This document shows, piece by piece, positions 50,001 to 62,296 of a stretch of 64,000 nt of DNA; position 1 is the first letter of the stretch; each line of letters begins with the position of its first letter. Below the pieces are notes generated by a model. That model saw only the letters and a list, made by a program, of their open reading frames with translations, did no database searches and was not told the origin of the DNA. Source of the stretch: Rhabditophanes sp. KR3021 (Eukaryota; Nematoda; Chromadorea; Rhabditida; Alloionematidae); the NCBI GenBank assembly GCA_963281155.1, contig CAUJLY010000006.1, positions 8,866,001-8,930,000 on the forward strand, in the 5' to 3' direction. A program made the position numbers and the translations under genes.

Positions 50001-53000
50001 CTCATTTTTTAATATGCATATGTTGAAAAATACAAATAATACATAACCACTGTGTCTTGATTTTTAATATTAGTTAAAATTTAGTTTACAACACAAAAAG
50101 TTTTGTTTTGACCAACATTGTGCATAGATTCACATATTATAACTAGTTGTGATTTAAATATACACATATACTTATCAGTAAAATGCGTTTTTTGGTAATA
50201 GTTCAGCCGTCTATAGGACATCATGGCACATCTTCTCTTTTTGGAAAAGACAATGACATCTCAAATAATTATTATTTTTGTTTATCAAAAGCAATAATAA
50301 TTTTGTCTGTTCTCTTTAATACTTAGTTAGTATCTATTTTATAGATATTTCCAAGACACTACTGGAAGTAAACCCATTTCCAGTCATATCTTTACGTAAG
50401 TATTATCGCTTAAAACATTTTGATATTTATAAGTTCCTTAGAATATGTATATATAAATTGCCTCATGATGTCATACGATAATAAACAATATTGCGAAACG
50501 TCTAATGTTATCACAAATAAAAATCTTTCGTTTTTACATCCTTGTTGCTTGAGTTATTTTATTGAAATGAATATCTTCTATACTTGATAGCTCGAACAAG
50601 TGTCGACTATAGACGAAATTTGCTTTCATGATTGAAAAATTAATAGACTTTAAGGAGCACCATCATCATCTTCTTTTTTGGTCTAAAATGGTCTCATATA
50701 TAAATGGCGCCGCCATTTAGTCTTTTTCTTCTCCTTTTTCCATCACAAAACAAAAACATGTACCATTTGATAATAATAGTAATAGTACATATATATGTAC
50801 GGTGATTGAATGCAATGGTTTCACCAATTATTCTTCTCCCTCCAATAAACATTTTAAAGCCCTTTAAAGTGGTGCTTTTATTTTACAATTCCTTTCATGT
50901 CATCTTCTTCCAAACCATATTACCTTCACGAAACTAAAAACGCTATTACCAATTACTTTGATATCATTAATTCTTCGCAATTTTGTCAAAAAATATTTAT
51001 TCTGTTGCTTGCTATCAGCTACTACTCTCATCTTCTTATTTCCTTTGTAGGAATGAATTTTGGTAGTTGATTGAAAACTAGTCTCCTTCCCTTATATTAT
51101 CAACTTGGTGGATCTTTTCTTGCTAAAAGTTCTTACACAATCACATCTAAATTTATCTAAATACTCTCATTCAGTCTCAAATTTATACTTCCTAAATATC
51201 TTATTGCGAATCACGAACCGAGATACAACAAAATTTTTAATTAACATACTAAACTTTGATGTGAGAACGTGCAAAAAACTAAGTTTACATCATCAATTGC
51301 AAAAATCAAGAGAGGATACTATTACTCGGTGCTATTTGCAATATAGTTACTTTGTTTAGTTGTCGAAATCGCATTTTACCATCCAGATTCAACATCCTGA
51401 CCCAGTGTATTAGTTTTGTGCCTTTTTAACACCAATCCTCAATCAGACAAAATTAAGATTGTTATTCATAGACTTGATGAGATAATATTCAATTCCTAAT
51501 TTAATATAAAAAATATTTTTTCCCTTAGCCGTTCCACTATTTTATTGTATCGTTTCTAATAACAAATTATTACATTATTTTCGACTTCATTTTTATATTT
51601 ATTTTGAACATAAATTAGTGATTTTTTATAGACAGAAAATTAATATTCTATTCTACACCAATTCTTTTCATCATATCTTCTTTCTTTCTTTTTATATTTT
51701 ATTTTAACTTTATAAAAAAATAGTAAAGTTAGTGAAAAAGTTATATATTCTTAATATCAAATGTACTTTTTTGAATTTCATTTGAAAGTAAGTTATCTAA
51801 TCAATCCTTTGGGGACAATACTTTGAATCTTGCCTTTTTCTTTCACTTCCCAAAACAGAGATTCTTCTTATTAAAATAATTTTTTTATTTTAATCTACTT
51901 TTGGCCCAAACCCATCCAACACAGAAAATATAAAAACCAAACACACACAGACCAACAACCATTTACACTATCTTTCAACTTTTTTACCTTCTTCTGCTCC
52001 ATCTTTTCTTACATGATACTTAGATGTGCAATTTTGTTCCTTGATATGTTTATAACACCGCCTTTGTCGAGTCAGTAACTCTCTGCACTATACAAAACTC
52101 TCTTCCAAATTAGACTTTTGCCTAAAGTGGCCTGTTAGAGTAGAATTTTGAATGTTATCTGTATATGTTGCTTTTCTTTGATATTAAGAAAGACACAAAA
52201 TATATAGGAAACATGCCCGGCTAACTTGTATCTTTCTCTCGGACATCACAACCTCCCCTTGTGCCTTCAAATAAATGATTACTATTTAAAGTGTGGCCTA
52301 TTTTTGCTTGTTGTTTGCGGGTAGGCAATTCAATTGCGACTATATACTAGTACATTCTGATATTCAACCACAAAATGCTCCTACTGTCCCTTCCATCAAT
52401 TCTCTCTCTCATTTTAGTAAACATAGCATTTATTTGATGTATCTTAATGCCTAACTACAATTTTTTGGGTCCGACGCTATGGTAACCATTTTAATTCACT
52501 CTCGCTGGCTGGGACCCACTAAAGTAGTCTATTCAAATTTCATTGTTGGAAAATGGTTGGTTTTGTGCGGTCTATAGAAAAAGTGATGATGGCAATAACA
52601 TAAAATGTGAAGACACATAAAAAGAAAGATACGGAAAGGAGGAAATATATGTATAAATATATGTGTGATGTTTTACGTGAGTATGTATGTGCGTTAGCCG
52701 GGCACACACAAACTTATAGTAATAGCGAGCAACTTAGAGCCGTTCAGCATGAAAGAGAGCGAGATTCTGAGCCTTCAATTTAACCCGATGTAGCTCAAGT
52801 GCAGTTGTTCCCGTACTTCTTAAGAAAATAGTATGCATTACAGAGAACAGAATAAAATAGACCACAAATAATATATACATAAATACACACTATTGGGGAG
52901 CTATAGTGTAGCTGGCCGGTCAACACCAAACTTGTGCCATTACTAAAAGTCTTGTCACCATAGTGGTACCAATGGTCTGGGTCTATATACACTTTAATCA

Positions 53001-56000
53001 TAACAATCTTGGCTCATACTATTGTAAAAAAAGGACACAAAACATCGTAAACTTTCCAACCATATTTATTTTCCCATAATTCTACAAAACAGAGCAAAAC
53101 GTTGATGAAGTGATGTTTTTGCCCCCTTGCTAATGTATACATCTCATCTATATGATATATAAGTCCAAATACATATCTAAATATACGTATATTCTCCATG
53201 AGTACAATAACAGGCCTTGAATACAATATCAGGTTCTGAAATAATGTAAACTAAAATAGTATAATAATATTATAATTTCGTCAAAAATATATTTGTCAAC
53301 ATCCTAGACTAACCTTCTAAAACAAATGAAAATTTGTAACTGAATTTAGCATTCAAAAAAGTGTACTTAAGATATGAATATAGTGCAGACTGGAAAAATG
53401 TTTGTTTTTGTTGAATTTATAGCTTATGCCTTTTTTCTTAACATACTTTATTAGTCCAATAAATCACTCACTATAATCATTATTTTTGACATCTATTCGA
53501 GCGAATATATTACTTTCATATTACTTTTATATTATTTATATATTTACCCCTATTGCTCCTCATTATTGCTTTTACTCAATTTTTTTATAATTAAATTGCA
53601 ATATCTATATCAAATGAGTAGTTTAATAATTATTTATTTTGAACTTTATTTAGCGGAAGATATAAACGAAAATTCAAATAGCAAGTTGGAGATGTTAAAA
53701 CCATGGTATGATTTTACATCCATTGATCACCAACCCCACACTACATACATACTTATTATTAGTTTCTGAAAATTTTAATTTCAGTGAGAATAAAATATGT
53801 ATATATAGTACTAGTAGTACCTTTGCACAATATATTTTCTATAAACAAATAAGGATAGAAATCATTTATTCACTACAGTTTATTGCTTTACTTCTTTTTA
53901 ACCAATTCGTACACTCAGGACATCTTGACTACTACAAAACCAATATATACATATACATATTTAGCCTAAAACTTGGCGCTTATTGATGAAAAGACATTAT
54001 ATAGTGAGAATTGTCCTAAATTTTAGCTTCCATTATGTATATATTATAGATGTATCATTTTTGTATCAAATAATACTGTATCTTCATTACAAATGGAAGC
54101 TTCTCAATTAAATTTAGACTTTAAAAAACATTCCCTTTTAATGTTACATTCGCATCCTTACCATTAACCACCAAACTCTTCCAGCTACTTTTGTAATAAA
54201 GATAGTAAAATGGATGGAAATTATTATTGATGTTGCGAGCATCAAATACGATTTGAACATGTATACACAAACGTACAAGGCTTCCATTCTACTATATTCA
54301 TTTTTTTGAGGTCAACATAAATAAACAAATAAGTATCTACTATTTAGTTACGTGAATATATTAAACAATTTTGGAATGCCTCTAAGGAATATACACATAT
54401 ATCTTTTTTAGTTTATATTGAAAAAGATACAATTTTTTGTTATTAAGAGAGGAAAAATCTGTCTAAGTAGATATTTTTAAAAAATAGTTGATCGCTAGGA
54501 CATATTATTTTGACGCGTTTATAAAATACACACACATTACTTTGAATAAATATATTTATATATCTTCATTAAACTATTATCATAAAAAGATCTTTATGAT
54601 GATAGTTGTTACATTTTTGGGTGATACTAAAATCATTTTTTAAACGTGTCATGTATCGTTAAAATTTTATTGATATTTTAAAGATGGTATCATTCACAGT
54701 ATTTTACATGCACATTCCGGCTAGTATTAGCAAAAATCATCTGATCTGGCCACGATTAACAGGTAACAAATTCTTTTGTTAAACCTTCGTAAATTTATGT
54801 TACATTTCCTTTAAACGTTTTCTTTGACTATTTAATATGACTTTAATATTTAACAGGGATAAAATGATAAAAGTGTGTATAGCACATTTGATTGATTTTT
54901 TGATAAATACATGTAGGTGACTGGGTTGGTGTTGATTATTTGCAGCAGCAATCATCACAAAATTTAAAGAAGCCTTATCATCTGCTTAAATAAAATTGGA
55001 GTATATTTATATGCATATATTTAAGTGTTAAGCTAATTGGCTGGCATCCCTCTCCCTGTCCTTGCTGTTGACTTATTATATACAAAAGGAAGTGAGATCG
55101 TGTACGTCTTTGTTAAAATTAAATAGAGTGTAATTTTAGTGGACCTTCATCAAGGGGACGATGAACGCACTGTGACGTTGAGCAAAAGTTTTAGATGTCG
55201 CTTGCGTCAAATGTAATGTATTGGGGTCTATGATTGTCGAAAAGTCGCCCGCTTGGCCCGCATCATTTATTTTAAATATATTTTGTTCTTGTTTGGCCCA
55301 TCTCATATAGGACCATTTCTCCCTTCAAAAGATACTACCAACCAACAAAATTGAGGCACGCATATATATTTTATTTATATACAATACTTCCACTGTCGCA
55401 CAAACATCTACTACATATTTTATCGATAAGAAATCATCCTTTAAATATTGCATCTATACAATCACAACACTTAGTATCAAAAATTGTTTTGTGGATGTGT
55501 ATGTATGTCCTTATTTAAGTTACCAACTCGACAAAAACATATAATTTTGTAATTTTTTAAACTTAGTATTATACTCTTTCTATCCTTCTCTTTAGTGTAC
55601 AGTTTAAGCCTATTCTTTTTTTTATCAATTTTAAAAGGCACACAGCCGTCCATCAACCTTATCATTGCATTTTTTAAATTGTTTTTATATACAAATTATA
55701 TATACATATCAATTTTACTTTCTTTATCAAATTTTCCCGTAACATTTAATCGAATTAAAAACATAGTAGTATTTTTTAATAATAAATGCTACGCCCTTTA
55801 AATTATCACGCTCTTCAATATTCGTTGTACCAACGGTTTCTTGTAAAGATAGACAATACACGAAAGGCTGTTAATTAAATCATCATTTTTGAGTTAGCTA
55901 TAAATAAGTTTGTATTTGGCCTATCACAAATATTGTCTATAACGGCTGATCTATTTTTGTTTATTTATTATCGCTTTTTGATTATTTAGATCATTATAAT

Positions 56001-56144
56001 CCTTTATTTGATTTTAGTCTAAATATTCTTCTATATAACAGAACGCGCAAAGCTGTGTGTGTTCTTGTCTATTTTTACTCTAATCTTGCAAGCTGTTGAG
56101 CAAAAACACGAAAGCTTCGCCGTGTTCAAGAAAAAGGAGAAAAC
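44001..56144. other. 12-kb gene desert with a few structured patches
   Basis: I see no gene model with consistent splicing. Notable patches: tandem array 44370-44527; TATATAA plus a GC palindrome AAATGGCGCCGCCATTT at about 50697-50718; GC-richer patches at 52680-52990 and 55040-55330; and an exon-like stretch at 53653-53705 with acceptor TTTATTTAG and donor GTATGA, open but without partners I trust. Most of the rest is A/T-rich simple sequence. It may be the distal regulatory region of gpb-1 or of the Sp17-like gene. Confidence 0.5.
44370..44527. repeat. Tandem repeat, 32-bp unit, five copies
   Basis: Units start at 44370, 44402, 44434, 44466 and 44498 with a core TTAAACAAAAGTATATGTAT followed by TTTTGAATCAAA. 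Copies differ at a few positions (GCATATG/GTATATG); the last is slightly shortened. Minisatellite. Confidence 0.85.
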
Positions 56145-57313
<1,169 letters not shown>

Positions 57314-60071
57314 ATAAATTTGAATATAACTATATATGTATTTGCTAAAATCGTTTTGTTTAATTTGCAAATGGTTGGAAACCACTATTCCGGGAATATA
57401 AGACAATTCTGCCATTATTCAGAGTACATATATTGTGTATTTTTTCAAACTTCAACACTACTTCTAGCCTCATTTATCTTACCTACTAAACAAAACAAAA
57501 ATGTTCAAAAAAACTATTCATCCTGTCAACAAAAAGACTTGAAGCCGTTGTGTATAAAGAGAACAATAAAAATGAAGGCCACATTATCCTTGTTACTTTC
57601 ATTCCCTAACCCTTCTTATTAAACAATAATATAATAGCTTGGATCCAATGTATAGTCTTATTCTTTAGCATCTCGCGTCTGAAAAACTTAATTATTACCA
57701 CAAACTTTATCTTATTCACAAAAAACAGTTCAGTCAATTTATGTAACAAATTCTTCTTTATTTATAATTTAAACGCACTTTTATTGTAAGTCGATTAACT
57801 GTTTTTGTATTTTAAAAACAATTTATCTATCACATACATTTGTCTCTCTTCTTTTTGTTTCAATATTGTTGTGTCATTTAGTTTGATTTTGTCTCACTTT
57901 TTGATATCCATCAATGTTGCCTTCTCCTCTCCCAAACTTTAATTAATTTTATTCTGTATTTTTGATTGTAAAAATGGTACGTAGAAATTCCTTCACTACT
58001 GCCATTTCTAAAAATCCAAATTAGATCGAAATTTTTTATTAATTATAAACACTACAAAAACCATTTTTTATCATGAAACTTTCCATTATCATTTTTAATG
58101 CATGCTTTTTAAAAGTATAAGTCAATTAACTAATTCAAGTGTTGTTTTTACCCAAAACAAACACATCTTTATAGGAAGAATATATTTTTACTTTTTTAAA
58201 TAGCTTCGTAAAAATTGTGGCGTTTTGAATAGGCTCAAGACAATTTTTATCTAGTTTTATATTTCATTTTAATTGTCACCACCTATATCTTTCCTTGGCT
58301 CCATTTTTAAGCTATTAACTTTGATTACGTATATTTATTTATATTCTTGCTTGCAACAACTTTTCTTAAATCTTCCTCATTCTACTAGATATTATTGGTG
58401 GTAATATTTGTATGAATGGGTTCCTTGCAGAATCAATCTAAAAAAAGTAGCATCATAAGAACATGATAATTAATGCATTTGAAGATTAGACACTATTTTT
58501 ATTTATCGAATTGATTGCATCATTTTTTAAAAATTCGTATATGATACAACAAAATATATTATTCATATAAAACCAAAAAAATTACAACTGCTTTACAAAA
58601 ACACATTTTGTTGCTTTTTTGTACTTGCATTATATACATATTGTAAGCTGTGCTCTGTATAAATTTGAGTTGTCACAAAGTTTTATTTAGAGGTAGTGAT
58701 TGGCATTTGATTTGGATAGCCGCTTACTTTTAAAATATCTTAATAGATTGGGTAATGAGGTGTTCACACCGCCGTTGCCAATTTTCTAAACTCTTTGTAA
58801 ACTATCCTCCATACTATTAGCTATTTATAGCCAAATATCCAGAAACATTAGCTTTTTTCAATTGTATTTTATCACCTAAAAAATGTATTTGATTTTCAAG
58901 TTTGGAAATTTAATGTTATTCTTTATTATTAATCTACTCATCAATCCTTCTTAACATAAAGATGCAGTTGTGCGAATTTAGGTTCGTTTCATTTTCAATC
59001 TTTATTATTAATAACAGCTTTATTGTCCAATTTTTTTGATTAAATAAAAAATACAATCCGAAAAGTGATGTGTGTATATTTTGATTTATGTATATTTGGT
59101 TTGCTTGGCAACGTAAATGTTTCAGTATCATGACAACTTTCTAAAAGGAAAAGCTAGAATCTTGATGGATTAACTGGATGGATGTATGGCTTTACAAGAT
59201 GTTTGGAATATTCAGAAGGGATAATCGTACGATAAAGTAAATAATCCTTGACACTGATACTTGCCAAATTAACAAACAAAATTCTTAGTGATACTTGTTA
59301 AAGCAATATTTTCAATGATACCTGTTAAGTTAATAAACAATCCTTTATACTGATACTCGATGAATTAATAAATAATCTTTTTAGTGATACCTGTTAAATT
59401 AACAAACAATCTTTTTTAGGATACATGTTAAATTAACAAACGTCAACAAAATACATTTTCATTACTATAAAAAAGTTGAAAGTAATTTGACACACAGATT
59501 CGATTTATTTATTAAATGTAATCTAAAGAAGATGAATCTTACTGGAGTACCGTATTCATGCAAAAAATGTTTATAAGAAGTTAAAAATAATTTAAACGAA
59601 AAAACCAATATTGGTCTATGAAAGGATATCGCCATAGGTAAATAAGATATTTGATCTTTCTAATTACGATCAATTTAAAAAGTCGGATCCCTATTCGTAA
59701 AAAAATTCAACTTTTGAGGGAACAACATTTGCTATTAAACTGAATAACTCCCGGACAATTATTATCTCCAGTTCAAAATAAAAAAGTACACCTTACTTGC
59801 TGTATCTTCAGTAAACTTTTAAAAGCTAATCAACAGCAGCTAGTTTGAACATATATCCACCAGGCAACACCACCATCTACCACTCTTCTTTTCAACAATA
59901 TAGTAAAGTTACTTTACAATTCAAGTCAGCTATATAGTGATTTAGATTACTTGGACATCATTAATATTGATCTTATAGAGATATACTTATATGTTCGCTT
60001 TCTTTGCAATTTTATACTAATATTGGATCAATTTTAATATCAAATACCTTTTTTGCAGCTTTACCTACACT
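57314..60071. other. Gene-free spacer including gpb-1 3' UTR
   Basis: The first 250 bp is the gpb-1 3' UTR (signal at 57565-57570). The frame at 57320-57622 inside it is not coding. The rest is AT-rich, with the tandem array at 59255-59441. A splice acceptor TTTTTTGCAG at about 60050-60059 precedes the next gene. Confidence 0.5.
59255..59441. repeat. Degenerate tandem repeat, about 35-bp unit, six copies
   Basis: Units begin TGATAC and follow the pattern TGATACCTGTTAAATTAACA + AACAATCTTTTTAG. The second unit is shortened (27 bp) and the last incomplete. Divergence among copies is moderate. Confidence 0.8.
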
Positions 60072-61914
60072 ATGTCTAAAGAATTAATGCATCCAGAATC
60101 AATTGACTTTTATCCGTTTGCTTATGCTTTGTTCAATGAAAACTTGACAAAACATTGTTGGTATTGCTTGGTAGAAAAAGATAATGTCAATACGTTGAGG
60201 TATATACATATTTTACACACTTTTTGCATCAATTATATTGAACTTTCTTATAATATTTGATTTTTTTGTTTGTAGTCGATGCTCAGGCTGTCATACAGCT
60301 TGGTTTTGCAATTCGGAATGCTCAAGACTCGGATGGAAAGATCACATTAGTGAGTGTAAGGCACTCAAGACATCAGACAGTGACCAAATTCCTGACATTG
60401 AAATCCGATTGTTGGGAAGAATTGTAACACGCTACAAGTTTATTAAACAAGGGAAGGATGTTAAATTCGAAGATTTTTATTTCAATAGAACATCCAAAAG
60501 AAGTATCATGGAGATTTGGCATCATACAGCTGAGATAAAAAATGATCATCGCGCTATGGCTAAATTCAATGCAATTTATGAGAAATTAGCAAAATTTTAT
60601 GGGCAAAAGGCTATGATTCCAAAGGAAGAGGTTTTCGAACTTCATTGTCGCGACTTCATCAATCGTCATGCCATAAGTGATAAGGCTTATTTGAATGTAA
60701 GTACTTAGATTAATTTCCTTTTTTTAATTACAACCAATAAATGACAGGAAATCGGAAAAGGGTTGTATCTTGACTTGTGCGAGTACGACCACAGTTGCCG
60801 TCCCAATGCCATCTACGTCTACAAAGGTTTTGTAGCCACATTGCGCGCTTTAAACGGTAAAACCAATCTGTTAGACACCACAAACACCCATTATTGCTAC
60901 ATTGATATGCTTGTTTGTAAGCAACAACGCAAGAAGTTACTCAAAGATACATGGTACTTTAATTGCCAATGCGAACGTTGTCTCGATGATACGGAGCATT
61001 TGTTGACATCAATGCTGTGTCCAAATTGTATTGTCAATAACGATAAAAAGGTTCCTGTTCAGTTGTGGGGGAGTGAACAAAAGGAGGAAATTGTGTGCAA
61101 GGAGTGCAGCGAAGTTGTAGGGAAAGGTCCTGTAATGGAAGCCTTGAAAGCAATGAGATTTATCGACGACGTATTAGAACGTAGAGAAGTAGAGTTGATG
61201 TCCAAGAAAATGGCAGCTGAATTTTTGGAAGGTTTATTGGCTAGGTATGCAAGATTGTTACCCACGATTAATATATATTATGCTAAAATAGTGCAATCTC
61301 TCATTTCGTATACCGAGTTGAGTGATATTGCGAAGTTGTTAGATTTGCATAGAATGGCTGAAGCCACAGTTCGGTTGTGTGTTCCAGAGAACCATCCAGC
61401 CAGATGTTGTCTTCTTAAGGACATGGGATACTTTTACCACAAGCTGCAAAATTTTCCAATGGCTATCAAATATTATCGCGAAGCATTAGACGGCTTAACT
61501 TTTTCTATGACTTCGAGCCATTCGATGACAAGAGATGTCAAGAGATTACTAATTGAAACCGAAATTGCAGCAATAAGAATAGCTGAAGCTAAGAACGCTG
61601 ATATTGAAAAGGAAAATGTTGCTACAAATAAACTGAAGCAAGTAAACGATAAGCCCATTAGCAATGAAGTCATTAATAATGAAGCCAATTGTGAAATAGT
61701 TGATGTTATTAGGGACGAAGTAAGCAAAGTTAATTTAGAAAAGGAAAAAAAGCCCACAGATGTTGTCGAAACTAAGGAAACTGTATTTGTAAAAGATGAC
61801 ACCCCAAGCACAGTTAATGACGATGAATTTCCATTGATGGATATGATTCCTGAAAATTTGAAAGGCCCAAAAAAAGTACTGAAAACACAGGACTCCTTTG
61901 ACGGCAATGTTTGA
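60072..61914 (+). CDS. SMYD-type SET/MYND protein (571 aa), N-terminal SET segment not seen
   Basis: Member of the SMYD lysine methyltransferase family. Exons are 60072-60199, 60276-60696 and 60748-61914, 572 codons. A MYND zinc finger spans residues 29-70 (CWYC, then CSGCHTAWFCNSECSRLGW and HISEC) and is split by intron 1. The C-terminal SET half starts near 184: EIGKGLYLD, EYDHSCRPNA (family norm NHSCxPN), HYCYIDML, and post-SET CQCERC (256-261). A helical TPR-like C-terminal part (YFYHKLQNFPMAIKYYREAL) follows, then an acidic Lys/Glu/Asn-rich tail with DDEFPLMDMIP (541-551). The usual N-terminal SET strand with the GxG cofactor loop is missing: the protein begins just before PFAY. An acceptor TTTTGCAG at about 60059 could mark a missed 5' exon or trans-splicing. 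Substrate is unknown. Confidence 0.87.
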
Positions 61915-62092
61915 TGAAAATTCTCAAGATTGCCCTGAATTAGTAGAACAAGCTTAAAGTTTATTATTATTTTGTTGTACAATTGACTCATTGGTAGAAA
62001 TAACAGTTAGATCGTATTTTCTTTGATTTTTATGGGTATAATTCCTGTTATTTTCTTTTCAATTTTTGCATTATTATTAAACTAAATTTAGG

Positions 62093-62296
62093 ATGAGTGA
62101 GCTAACAAACAATAATACGTTGGTTGAAGATACAGATGACGAATTTCCTTTGCTAGATTTAATTCCTCCAGAACAACGCCAGCATATACCTGAACCAATT
62201 CCTGTGGAGATGCAAGATGAATTGTATAAGATGCATAGAGAAGAAATTGATGATATGCCTGGTTTAGTTGGTGACGAAGAAAAACAAGGACAATGA
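62093..62296 (+). CDS. Small acidic protein sharing a DDEFPL motif with the upstream SMYD-like protein (67 aa)
   Basis: Single exon; the ATG lies one base after AAATTTAG, a trans-splice acceptor, 178 bp after the SMYD stop codon. This spacing on the same strand fits a downstream operon gene. The product is acidic and probably disordered, with DDEFPLLDLIPPEQRQ (residues 15-30), a Pro-rich piece (IPEPIPVEM), a charged helix-like stretch (DELYKMHREEIDD) and the end GDEEKQGQ. I do not know this family. The DDEFPL[LM]D[LM]IP motif also occurs in the SMYD tail. AATAAA at 62395-62400 supports a separate 3' end. It could alternatively be an alternative last exon of the upstream gene. Confidence 0.65.
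   Translation: MSELTNNNTLVEDTDDEFPLLDLIPPEQRQHIPEPIPVEMQDELYKMHREEIDDMPGLVGDEEKQGQ

Noticed and set aside
55090..55112. TGAGATCGT, the start of miR-58/bantam family microRNAs
   Set aside because: Only the first nine bases match and no complementary arm for a hairpin lies nearby.
57320..57622. 100-codon frame after gpb-1
   Set aside because: Lies in the gpb-1 3' UTR and overlaps its polyadenylation signal; composition is random.
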